From NCBI GenBank assembly GCA_026214975.1, contig JAOBSW010001047.1:484001-548000 (forward strand): a stretch of DNA of 64,000 nucleotides, given 5' to 3'. How positions within the stretch are numbered: position 1 is the first letter of the stretch; every line of letters starts with the position of its first letter. The position numbers and the translations under genes were made by a program. This DNA is from Gentiana macrophylla (Eukaryota > Streptophyta > Magnoliopsida > Gentianales > Gentianaceae). Below, one piece after another: positions 45,978 to 56,701 of the stretch. The notes below the pieces were generated by a model. It was not told where the DNA came from. It searched no databases and saw nothing but the letters and a program-made list of their open reading frames with translations.

Positions 45978-46866
45978 AATTACAGTTTCTTCGATTTCCC
46001 TTCTTAAAGATTGATCAAACTCTTGATCAGAAACCTAAACTACAAAAAATTTAAAACAGAAAAACAGAAAACACTAAAAAAGGGGGAAAAAAAACGTGTT
46101 GAAATCTTCTGAGCCCAAAATGGAAGGGAAAACAGTGGATTTTGACCTCGAAAAAAGTGTCGGACGGCCTCCGGATTGGGGTCCTGCGCGCCAAACGGAC
46201 ACTCGAGCCGAAAGTTATGGCCAAAATACTATCAAGTGCTAAAACGGACCCTTTTATCCAAAAATTTGATTGCGAAAGATGTGGAGTCAGATGATTCAAC
46301 CTAAGAAACCTACCTACGACACTTACCTACTTAAAAGAAAAAGAAAACCTAATTGAAATAAAAATAAAATCGATGGCGAGGCGGGGACAGGCACGGGCGC
46401 CCAATTTTAATGGACGTTAAATCGACGATTCGAATGGACGGGCGTTCAAAATATGAACGCTCGTCCGCTTTTTCAGAATTCCTTTGGACGGGCGTCCAGA
46501 GGTATGAGCGCGCCGTCATCGTGTCGAGAAATTTGATGAGATTGAAGAATTTTGAGTGACGGGCGCCCGAGAAACTAAACGCTCGTCCGACTAGAGCAAG
46601 AACTGGACGGGCGTCTGGTAAAACGGACGCTCGTCCAATCTGGGCAGAAACGTTGAGAAAACAGAGAGTGACAAACAGAAAACAGAGTATAGACTAGAGC
46701 AAAAATTTTTATATTAACTACTCACAGAAACACAAATAAAACGACAGATAAACGAACAAAAACGACTAAACTACTAACTACAAACAGGAACTGAAAAGAT
46801 CTAACCTAAAAACAAGAATTGAAAACAAACTAAAAAACAAAAACAAAAACTAGGCAACCGTCCGGT
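45978..46866 (-). other. Element D leader with repeated palindromes
   Basis: About 0.9 kb of untranslated leader. At 46430-46640 it carries at least five copies related to GGACGGGCGTCC (one exact at 46486-46497), the same palindrome as in the LTR promoter. Confidence 0.6.
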
Positions 46867-46884
46867 TCCCCGGCAACGGCGCCA
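46867..46884 (-). other. Element D primer binding site (tRNA-Asp, perfect)
   Basis: TCCCCGGCAACGGCGCCA on the + strand, 6 bases before the LTR. Confidence 0.93.
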
Positions 46885-46890
46885 AAAACT

Positions 46891-48421
46891 TGTCCCGGAT
46901 TTTATCAATACAAAACAACAAGTAATAAACGGTTAACCTCAAGTGCAAGGATCGTGAGTATGAGAGGTTAATGCCGGGTCGATCCTACGGGGAACTAGAC
47001 TGTTGTGGATCCTAGTTTTTGTTTAAACTAACCTATGTCACGAAACTACACTAAACAGTGGTTAAAAACAAACAGAAAATAAACTTAATAAAACGATTAA
47101 ACTAGACAGAGGAATATAATCCAAAGCTAGGGAAGATTGGTTGCGAACCGATTAATCTAACTACACTAACGATGCAATAAAACGATAAACTAACTAAGAA
47201 ATTCAAGTTCAAAGGATTAAAAATCAAATTATAACGAACGAACAAGCAATCGATCCACCTATCCTATCAACATTCAATTCTAATTCGGATTAATTCGTGA
47301 TCTCTACTCAAGTCGTGATTCACCTAATCGAAGGCATAAACTCTCCTACTCGTAGAGCGAGTTCGTTTTCTAATCTTTTATCTTTCGATGTTAAAGATTA
47401 CGTCTTTCTAACCTAGGCGTGAAATCTTTCAATTTCTAATCTAGAAAATCAATCTAATAACTCTCGTTTTAGTTAGATCGAAGATCTATTCTTTTATCAC
47501 GGTGATCTATCGTTAACATGATTTTCATCAAATAAACAATCATCAAAGCAAGCATCTTTCGATTAAACATGCAAAAACATACAAAACATGATAAAAGAAG
47601 CGAACTTGAAATAGATACTCATGATTAATCACGAATCAAAATCGAATTGTTGAAGGAAGGCTTCACAACGCTTGTTCAAGAGGGTTTTAGCCTCTTAGCA
47701 TCCTTGTTGCAACTTGAATTGATGAAATAAAAGACATGAATCTATCTAATCTAATCTAGGAATTAAATTGCATAAACTGGAAGAAAATAGAGTAAAAACG
47801 CAGCCTGAGCCGCCCCTATGAAATTAGGGTTCGAATTGTGTCCTTAGGGTTTGAGAAATCGCGCCTATTTATAGGTTTTTAGGTCGGTTTAGGCTAAGGC
47901 GGTGCTTGGACGCCCGTCCACAATCTTGGACGCCCGTCCATAGTGCTTGAACGCCAAGTCAGACGCTCGTTCATCCAGCGTCCAAACTCTCTGTATCAAA
48001 ATTCTTTCCTGGACGCCCGTCTGCTTTATCAAACGCCCGTCCACTCTGGACGGGACCTGGACGAACGTCCATCTATGCTGGAACTCGATTTCTTGATCAT
48101 TATCTCTTCCTTCTTCCATATTTATCCTTCTTTTCTCATCTCTATCTTGATTCAGCTCGAATTATATCAACATTTGATCATCAATTTAGCCTCCAACATG
48201 TATCTACATCACATTAAGACATCGCAAAACGTAACACAATCCAAATACTCATAAAACCATAATTAAAACACATACACAACCTCATTTTGCGAATAAACTA
48301 ATTAAAATCTCACTTGCTTAATAAATCATTTAAAACCACATTTCCTATGCAAATCATATGAATTATGGAGGAGAACATCATAAAATACAACGTTATAAAA
48401 CGTATAAATTCACCCTTAACA
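46891..48421 (-). repeat. Element D, 5' LTR (right)
   Basis: Starts TGTCCCGG, ends CCCTTAACA. TATAAATA (minus) at 47866-47873 and GGACGCCCGTCC at 47908-47919 and 47928-47939. Followed by CAGGT. Confidence 0.93.
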
Positions 48422-49081
48422 CAGGTCAAAAGTGTCATAAATGGAGGTTAAAACATGCACCGAAGGATAGTGAAGTTGACTCTCATCAGTATGTGAACTC
48501 GACCTAGCTGCTGTTTTGGATGAGTTTTGGGGATCAAAACTCATATCTTTCGTAGCTTTGTGTTAATCGAAGCTTGTGATCGATTTTAATGAGGAATTGG
48601 ACAGATCATGTAGGTTTCTCTGCAAGAGGGTGTTCGTTTGCTGCAGTTTTTCTGAGTTTTGGATTTGGTATAGCTTGCTAGAAGGTAAGAAGGTCTTCCT
48701 ACACGTTAATTACGGTTTATAGGATTTAGGTTATGATTTTGTTGACGTTTGATGGTTAGAATTCATGCTACGAGTTGTTACGAATCATAGGATGTTATGG
48801 CCCTGTAAAAGTCAAGTTTTTCTGCTATTTTTCTGAGTATATTGATGTTGAATAAGTTTGGGGACGGTTAGGGATCGATTAGGGTTCAAAAACTAAGTTT
48901 TTGGGGAGTGTCCGCGCTTGGTGCGGGCGCACCAAGCCTAGTCGCGGGACCGTGACCGTGGAAACTGAATTTCACATTTAGAGAGTTAGTGCGGGCGCAC
49001 TGGACTTCGGTCTTTGCGGCACTTTGGAGCCCGATCTTGGGCGCACCAGAACCAGCGCACTGGACGAGTAGTTTTCAAGTT
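48422..49081 (+). repeat. Old LTR fragment, unit 2 (counterpart of 25218-26951)
   Basis: From 48576 it matches 25218 onward up to about 25744, then jumps to the sequence matching 27162 (inside the peptide gene). So about 1.4 kb present in unit 1, including the LTR 3' end and the end of the gene, is missing here. A short filler (CGCATTATAG-type) lies at the join. Confidence 0.8.
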
Positions 49082-49325
49082 TTACATACAGAGGCTCAGT
49101 CGCATTATAGTCGCAAAAATGGCAACCAAATATAGGAATACAGTCGCAGTCACACTTGCAGCAGTGACCGTCAATATAGTCTTGTGGAGTTTGACAGGTG
49201 CATGAGTCGCCATCTGATGCCGCCAGTGCAACGTTGGGGTTCGCCATAGCAATGCTCTTTGAAGAATAGCACAAAACTACAACCATCAAAACCACAAGTT
49301 TTCTCAGCATTAAGTGTTCAGCCAT
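48978..49325 (-). CDS. Chimeric cysteine-rich peptide, 115 residues (gene copy fused to LTR antisense)
   Basis: The first 73 residues match the peptide at 27146-27376, including the whole signal region and nine of ten mature cysteines; Cys70 is Phe and Leu66 is Phe. The deletion that removed the natural end then lets translation run 42 residues into the antisense strand of the LTR fragment (NATEPLYVKLENYSSSAL onward), a Ser/Arg/Pro-rich tail. Upstream sequence including the TATA-like run is kept, so it could be transcribed, but the usual AATAAA is lost. An odd cysteine number would leave one unpaired. Probably a pseudogene, but with an intact open frame. Confidence 0.55.
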   Translation of the reverse strand: MAEHLMLRKLVVLMVVVLCYSSKSIAMANPNVALAASDGDSCTCQTPQDYIDGHCCKCDCDCIPIFGCHFCDYNATEPLYVKLENYSSSALVLVRPRSGSKVPQRPKSSAPALTL

Positions 49326-50024
49326 GAGGATGAACTGAATGTTTCAATATATTTTTTAATATTAACTATATATTGCTTGTAATAATAGTTCGGATCGATG
49401 GTGCCATAAATATATAAGAGTCAATGTATGTCGCTATTATCACTAATTTTTTTTATTTTTTTTTAGTTTAAGGCCGGTTTATTTTCTCAGTTTAAGGCCG
49501 GTTGAATTACAATTATTTTAAGAGAAATGGATTAAAGGACACAAAAATGGGTAAAAATGACATCCACTTAAAAAATTTGTTCGTAGCAATATTCATAGGG
49601 ACAGAGTTGTGTGGACGTAGGTCAAACTCCAACACATACTGATTAATTATGCTTTTTTTAAAGGATTTTATATTTGGTTTTTCTTATAGTTGTGTATTAT
49701 GGGTAAAGATGTTCAGTTAAAATTATTTTGGACTTTTTCACCTAAATAAGAAGTCTCTAGACTTTTTTTTTCCATTTTTTTCTTTTACAATTAACCATAC
49801 AAAAAATTAAAAAGTTATATAACTGGAACCTTTCTAAAACAGGGAATAAGTAGCACATAAAGGATTAAAGAGCAGTTAATGACATGTGATCTAGAATACA
49901 TGGAAAATTAATCAAATTTTATGAGCTGATTAAAGGGGCACCCCAATAATTTAACATATATCCCCTTGCTTTTTTTTTCTGTAACTATATCTAGGGTGAA
50001 TGCTTTAAAAGTCCTATTATACTA
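49326..50024. other. Flank of unit 2, with empty MITE site
   Basis: Matches 27377-28686 without the 605-bp MITE; the uninterrupted site is GGGTAAAGATG near 49701-49711. No gene. Confidence 0.6.
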
Positions 50025-50262
50025 CTCCCTCGATCCGTCCCATTTTATTTGTCCTGTTTGACTTTTCAAAAAGATTTTGACTAACGTATTTAATGCTTTG
50101 AATCTCATTAATCGATCCAATATTTTTACATATGATATAGTATTACTTAAATGATATAAATGTAAAAATATTGGATCATTTAATGAGATTCAAAACATTA
50201 AATACGTTAGTCAAAATCTCTTTGAAAAGTCAAACAGGACAAATAAAATGGGACGGAGGGAG
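50025..50262. mobile_element. Stowaway MITE, copy 2
   Basis: Same ends and TA flanks as copy 1, with about six differences. Confidence 0.9.
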
Positions 50263-50417
50263 TACTAAAAATGGAAAAATGTCCAGTATACTTGGTAGTA
50301 CTAAGTGAAAAAGTCCAAAAATTTTAATAGTATACCCTTAATGATAATAGAGATTAAATAATTAAAAAATCAGCACATATTAATTATTTATTAATAAAAA
50401 ATATAAATTAATTAAAA

Positions 50418-50568
50418 ACACGGTGGCCGTCGCCACCACATCTTTAATATCTATCATTAGTACACGGTGGCCGCCGCCACCACCTCTTTAGTATCCAATA
50501 GTAGTACACGGTGGTCGTCACCACCACATCTTTAGTATCCCATCATTAGTACACGGTGGCGCCGCCAC
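50418..50568. repeat. GC-rich tandem repeat (unit 2, left part)
   Basis: Same array as 29083-29228; resumes after the LTR at 52821-52940. Confidence 0.75.
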
Positions 50569-52820
50569 TGTAATATCCCGACTTTTTGAAAAAAGGCAGA
50601 CTTGTCTTTTTGCGAAAAATGGAATATTTTGATTTACGGGTTAAGCTATTTTATGTATATATATATATTTTTCGGATAAATATATATGTGTTTAAGGGTA
50701 ATTAAAAGGATCTAATTAAAGGATTTAGTTATTTAATTAATGATTTAAGGAAAATAGATCCCATCAGTTTCCATAACCAAAAAGAAGTCTGAAAAATTTC
50801 CCTACGTTGAGAGAAACGGCGTGAGAGAGGGCGATTAGGGCTGAGAGATTATTTCTTTCAGTATCTAAGGCGGATCTTAACGGTTTCAAATCAGAGTAGA
50901 GCAACGGAATCGTCGTGAAGAGTGCGTCGATTCAATACCAGAAAGTTAGGACTTTGTCAAGGATTTCTGCGGAAGGGTTCAGGATTTGCTGCAGTTTTTC
51001 TGGGTTTTTGGCTTGGATTAACTTGCTAAAAGGTAAGACTTCCTACAAATTAATTATGGTTACAAAGGTTAGATCGTGTTTTTTTCGTTTTATAAAGGGG
51101 TGTTCTTAAACGGACGTTGAGTGTTCAACCGTGTTTAATTAAGTGTTTATATATTCACTATTGTTGCTCTTCTCTAATGATAAAGGTTTGTTTATTTCGT
51201 TATTTATTTTTATTATGTTGCCGGGTGAATTTGTACTACTGCCGCTGGGAAAGAAAATAAAAAGAGGGACATGATTCATTTTGCTTTGTTGGCAAACTGA
51301 TGATTCTAATATTGTATGTTAATATGTTGCCGAGGAAAATAAAATAAGAACAGAATATAAAGATAAGAGCAGCCAAAGGTTTTGGAAAAAAGAAAAGGTT
51401 TCATTATATCCTTCTTCCTATTTCTTTTTCTTTCAAAATCAAATTTTGTAATTATTTTCTGAGAAAAAAAGAAGAAGATAAGTTAATAAATATATAAGGT
51501 ATAGTTTTTGGCATTATTGTGTTGTGTTAATTTTTGTTCGAAAAGAAAATATAAATTATTATTTAGTAGACAATGGATTTTGTAGCTAATGTTATTGTGA
51601 TGTTTAGCTTGAATTGTAGTAATGTTAATGACTTTAAATAAGATTAAATGAACATGAACAAGCCCCGAGTGAGTTTCTGATGCGTTTGGTTCCGGCACCG
51701 GACGTACTCTTAAAGGGAGTTGAAGTTCGGGACCGTCGGAATGAAAGGGCTTGTGCTTTGATGAATTAGTATTCATCAATGTCTGTGTGATTGCTAGGCC
51801 TTGTCCATGTCTAGAGGTCAAGGAAAGAGAGTTGAGTTGTGAGGGAGCTTACCAGAAAACACTTAGATGGCTAGTTAACAACTAATGATAATTACATACT
51901 TGACTAGTAATTAAAAGACTAAACGTAGTGTCATTCTTGGATAGGAACAAGTTTATATCGCAATGTGTAGGCTTTCGGATAAAACGAGTAAACTTGCTGG
52001 CCCTTCTAGAGGCACCAGGAGTAGAGGGTACCCGTGGATGGATAACTTTGCTGGCCATTTGAGGGCACCAGGAGTAGAGGGACTTCGACGAACGCGTATA
52101 CTATCGGGACTAGCCCGTGGCTATTGGTGTGATCCACTAATAGGTTGCACCCAGATACTTCGTGGTGAGTAGCATCATACGTAGTGCCCTTGAATGCAGA
52201 TGTAACAAAGATAAGCTAAGCTAGAAAGGTATAGTCACAACATGTTGATGGACATGAACTGAAACTTAGATTGAGGCAGTCTCAAAAAGATAATTCATAT
52301 AAGCATAAAACTTGTTAAAGAGCCTTCGTTAATTTGTAGCTTCTAATTCGTACTATGTACAATGTACTTACCTCAAATGCATGTTTATTTATGTGTTTAG
52401 GGGAGAGAAGATGAACAGGTTGACCGTGAGCTTGATGAGGACTTCGATGACGACGTTTGAGGACGCCGGAGTTGGAGCTGTTTATTATTTATTGTCTTTC
52501 CTTATTCTTTTGTCACTGTTTTGGATTCAAGTTCTTTAGTTGAATTTGTTGGCTTTGTCTTTCATAGTTTTGAGGATTTCATATTTCTTTTAAGTTTCAT
52601 TTGGATTTCTCTTGATGTAATAAGTTACATTTCTACCCTTTAGTTATTCTTTCTATTCTTGGTTGTATGGAGAATTTTACCCGAGTCTTTTGCTTCCGTT
52701 TTGCTTTATTTGATACGACGTAGTAGAGGCTTACGTATAATATTAGATTTATTTAATATTATGCGTGCCGAGCGTTTCGTTTCCGGATAAGGACTCGGTA
52801 TCCGGGAGCGGGGCGTTACA
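50569..52820 (+). repeat. Solo LTR, unit 2 copy (2.25 kb), clean ends
   Basis: TGTAATATCCCGAC ... GGGGCGTTACA, with GCCAC before and ACCAC after as a likely 5-base target duplication carrying one change. Best reference copy of this LTR in the window. Confidence 0.85.
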
Positions 52821-52940
52821 ACCACCACTTTTTTAGTATCCAACATTAGTACACGGTGACCGTCGTCACCACCTCTTTAGTATCCAACATTAGTACCGCG
52901 TCCGCCGTCGTCGCCGTCGCCGGAGTCCGCCACTAGTTTG
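52821..52940. repeat. GC-rich tandem repeat (unit 2, right part)
   Basis: CACCAC, TTAGTATCCAACATTAGTAC and GTCGTCACC segments as in unit 1. Confidence 0.65.
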
Positions 52941-53610
52941 CACATTTTAGGGTTGTAGATTTTGGGTTTTTGTTAAACACAATTTAATTATACACTCAAA
53001 AAAAATATAATTTAATTATAAGTTATAATTAAATAAGAAAACACATAGAGGTATAATGGTCTTCATTTAAATGAAATTGGAATTTTTCAATTAAATAAGA
53101 GTATATTAGACTTTTTCCCATTAGAGTCCGAGAACTGAACTTATTTACAATTAACTCTATATTTAATTTGACAAGTGTCTATCCCACAATGACAGAATTT
53201 AATAGTAGATAAACACAAAAATAAATTTGGGATTAAAACAAAAACATGGGTGTGGTCTTTTACTAACATAGAAAATAACTAAAAATAATAGAAAAAGAAA
53301 CAAATAAATATTTAGTTTTTAATATCAAATTCGATCAAGGTTAACCAATGTATGATCGATCCTTTCGGATCAAACACTGATAATTTTAAATCTGTGACTT
53401 TGCATCACCTCTAATTTTTTTTGTTTGAGCTAATATATTATGCTTGGATCCAATAAAATCCAATTAAAAACAGCAAAATCCATAATTTACGAGCTAATTT
53501 AAACGAGCGAGTATGTGTCTTAGACAAAACAATATCCAAAGCAACATTAATTTTTCTTGATAAATAACACATAGAAACTAACTTTATAATCAACATTAAT
53601 TTTTCTTGAT
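52941..53610. other. Unit 2 end and join to unit 3
   Basis: Matches 31601-32249 up to about 53583. CAACATTAATTTTTCTTGAT then occurs twice (about 53542-53561 and 53591-53610) across the join to the third unit, suggesting a templated-filler repair junction. No gene. Confidence 0.55.
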
Positions 53611-53782
53611 TAATGCTTTGAATCTCATTAATCGATCCAATATTTTTACATATGATAAAGTATTACTTAAATGATATAAATGTAAAAATATTGGATCATT
53701 TAATGAGATTCATAGCATTAAATACGCTAGTCAAAATCTCTGTGAAAAGTCAAACAGGACAAATAAAATGGGACGGAGGGGG
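53611..53782. mobile_element. Stowaway MITE, copy 3 (5'-truncated)
   Basis: Begins inside the element at TAATGCTTTGAATCTC and ends GGAGGGGGTA. Confidence 0.85.
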
Positions 53783-53806
53783 TACTAAAAATGGAAAAAT
53801 GTCCAC

Positions 53807-54410
53807 TGTAATATCCCGACTTTTTGAAAAAAGGCAGACGTGTCTTTTTGCGAAAAATGGAATATTTTGATTTATGGGTTAAGGTATTTTATGTGTATAT
53901 ATATATTTTTCGGATAAATATATATGTGTTTAAGGGTAATTAAAAAGATCTAATTAAAGGATTTAGTTATTTAATTAATGATTTAAGGAAAATAGATCCC
54001 ATCAGTTTCCATAACCAAAAAGAAGTCAGAAAAATTTCCCTACGTTGAGAGAAACGGCGTGAGAGAGGGCGATTAGGGTTGAGAGATTATTTTTTTCGGT
54101 ATCTAAGGTAGATCTTAACGGTTTTCAGATCAGAGTAGAGCAACGGAATCGTCGTGAAGAGAGCGTCGATTCAATACCAGAAAGTTAGGACTTTGTCAAG
54201 GATTTCTGCGGAAGGGTTCAGGATTTGCTGCAGTTTTTCTGGGTTTTTGGCTTGGATTAACTTGCTAAAAGGTAAGAGGATCTTCCTACAAATTAATTAT
54301 GGTTTACAAATGTTAGATCGTGTTTTTTTCGTTTTGTAAGGGGTGTTCTTAAACGGATGTTGAGTGTTCAACCATGTTTAATTAAGTGTTTATATATTCA
54401 CAATTGTTGC
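53807..54410 (+). repeat. Solo LTR, unit 3 copy, cut by element F
   Basis: Starts TGTAATATCCCGAC right after GTCCAC; the tandem repeat present in units 1 and 2 is absent. It matches the LTR for 600 bases until element F begins. Confidence 0.85.
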
Positions 54411-55330
54411 TTGTTTACGACTAATTTTATGGTTTTTATCGAGTTATTTCGTAACATTATCTCCCGTGTTTTAGTGATTTTTATAGAAAATCACTCGCCA
54501 AAAGGATAAATTGAGCAAATGAGTTTTAAAGATAATAAATTGCAAAAGTGGCTGATTTATGTGTTTTTATCGTTGGTTTTATGTTTATTTGGATGTTGTT
54601 ACACTTTGCAATATTTTGGATATCTTGTAGATGCATATCTTCGGTCTAAAAGAGGTGTTTAGAGGGTTAGAAGAAGATGCCACAAGTTTACGAGTTCAAC
54701 GGAGCAAATTTTCCTAAGTACTTAAATCGTTACAAATTTTCGACGGAGATTTGACCCAGCTTAGAGGCATTTTCATTAAGGACTCTTCTTCAGAAAACGC
54801 CTTTTTGATTAGCCCGTCGTATCCCGAGTCGTTTACGGGATTTTCCACTTACCGAAATTGATTACCCACTTGATCACCATTTGAGTTGTAGAAGTCCGAT
54901 TGACGTAATTCAAAGTGCGTTGGAAAGCTCTTTCAATGATCTACAATTTTCATGAAGAAGTCCTCCCTGAAAATGCCTCTAAGCTGGGTCAAATCTCCGT
55001 CGAAAATTTGTAACGATTTAAGTACTTAGGAAAATTTGCTCCGTTGAACTCGTAAACTTGTGGCATCTTCTTCTAACCCTCTAAACACCTCTTTTAGACC
55101 GAAGATATGCATCTACAAGATATCCAAAATATTGCAAAGTGTAACAACATCAAAATAAACATAAAACCAACGATAAAAACACATAAATCACCACTTTTGC
55201 AATTTATTATCTTTAAAACTCATTTGCTCAATTTATCCTTTTGGCGAGTGATTTTCTATAAAAATCACTAAAACACGGAGATAATGTTACGAAATAACTC
55301 GATAAAAACCATAAAATTAGTCGTAAACAA
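54411..55330 (-). repeat. Element F 3' LTR replaced by a large inverted repeat
   Basis: 54411-54792 and 54952-55330 are inverse copies of each other; over the outer 340 or so bases I see only about four differences. A 160-base spacer separates them. The right arm is a normal U3 end (GTCGTAAACA followed by the PPT); the left arm is its mirror image and stops exactly at the terminal TGTTTACGAC, where host LTR sequence begins. The U5 end expected there (TGTTCGG, as at 63605) is missing. Transcription through it would give a long hairpin RNA. Confidence 0.88.
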
Positions 55331-55367
55331 CTCCCCACACTTAGACTTTTGCTTGTCCCGAGCAAAA
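55331..55367 (-). other. Element F polypurine tract plus hairpin
   Basis: Minus strand AAGTGTGGGGAG abuts the LTR; TTTTGCTTG/CGAGCAAAA (55347-55355 with 55359-55367) pairs at 8 of 9 positions, loop TCC. Confidence 0.75.
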
Positions 55368-56304
55368 CAATTAAAACTAGCTCACTTTATATGCAATCCA
55401 AATAGATTCCTAACTCACGTAACAAAAGATACAACAACTATAGCAAACAATACTATATCAGAGATAGATTCGAGTGTATGTGTGACAAGCCCTTTTCAAA
55501 TTTAACAAGCCTTCCAAAGAAATATCCTCTCAAAAATTTCAATGACTATCCTAGAGATATAGCAAAGAATAGCTCCACTCAAAGCCTTCCCACGCACTCA
55601 CAGGATAATCCCTACAAGATATATCATGCGGTTTATACTAGGTATAAGAGTAACGATAACCAAGTCTTTAATTTTTTCCACTTTCTTTTTTCCTTTTTCT
55701 TTTGACGCACATCGAATGAGCTCTTACCCGTCATAGTAGAATAGGATGTTTCGTGATAACACCCTACCTTACTCAAATCATAGGGTAGCTTCTTCTAACC
55801 TGTCGTGAGCTTTTGGTCATCATAGTGGTATAGGACATACGTGGTATACCCTACCTCACTCAAATCATTAACCAGCTTTCGACAAACGTATTTATTCACT
55901 AATTATTTATTCATTCACTTTTTAAAGACATAAGTTACATCTTACTTATCACATTCAAACTTTATGATATTCACAGCACACGGTCTAACTAAGGTGTTAC
56001 TATACTGACCTTCCTAAGATAACTCATCAAAATAATGAAAGGATATAGTTCAAAAATCTTGCTTCAATGTCAAAGGCTTTCGTGAGAAACGAATTCTATC
56101 TCCATAACAGTAAAGACATGCTATAATTATCTCACTAAGTCACATACTACTATCATCGTCGGAAACTACAACTAGCAAGCATTTGTTCCAATTACATGCT
56201 CAAGATTTACAATTATCCAAGTGCCCAAATTTTAAAATCTTTAAAATTTATCAAGGATCACAAATATCTACTCATATTGTCGAAATAAAGCACGCAATTG
56301 CACT
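55368..56304. other. Element F non-coding interval between PPT hairpins
   Basis: No gene. Shares two copies of the ATAGGA-(N)-CCCTACCTNACTCAAATCAT motif (55739-55781, 55827-55868) with element D. Confidence 0.6.
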
Positions 56305-56337
56305 TCACACTTAAATCACATTATGTCCTCGAATGTG
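56305..56337 (-). other. Element F second, internal PPT-like motif with hairpin
   Basis: CTTCACACTTA followed by CACATT ... AATGTG (56317-56322 with 56332-56337, 6 of 6 pairs, 9-base loop). The purine tract is weaker than in the other elements. Confidence 0.45.
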
Positions 56338-56701
56338 CAAATAAAAGAAAAGAATACTTAGCTGGTTATGAAGTGGTTGGCGGCTGTAGGTTGGCAGTGG
56401 TCAGGCCGTAGCATGAATAAACCGTTGCACTCGTATCAGGGACAGACAATACTAAAGGAATAGCTGGCAACAACCGCTCAACAAGATTCGCACACTCGAC
56501 ATAACATATAATCTCGGGGTATATGAGTAAACATGTAGGCACATAAAGCATTCACAAATAGGACAAGGATAACCAACACACAACTCACCAAGGTTTTATT
56601 CCTAATAACCTAAAAACTTAACTAAAAAGAAATACTTAAAAGACTAGGCTGCCTCCTAGGAGCGCTTCTTTTATGTCATTAGCTTGACAGAGGAAACCAA
56701 G
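56338..56701. other. Region 3' of element F pol
   Basis: No gene. GGCTGCCTCCTAGGAGCGCTTCTTTTA at about 56648-56674 is the counterpart of the post-pol motif of element D. Confidence 0.4.

Larger units (their letters stand above)
36897..48421 (-). mobile_element. Element D: complete Athila-lineage retrotransposon, 11.5 kb
   Basis: LTRs of 1530 and 1531 bp, PPT at the left, tRNA-Asp primer site at the right, CAGGT target duplication. Internal order on the minus strand is gag, PR, RT, RNase H, IN. No env-position ORF is present, in contrast to element B. LTRs differ at about 15 sites by eye, so it is young, yet its gag-pol has many frame breaks. Confidence 0.93.

Noticed and set aside
54411..55330. 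Foldback or other DNA transposon as an explanation of the inverted repeat
   Set aside because: The right arm is followed directly by PPT and hairpin and carries LTR blocks, so it is part of a retrotransposon LTR.
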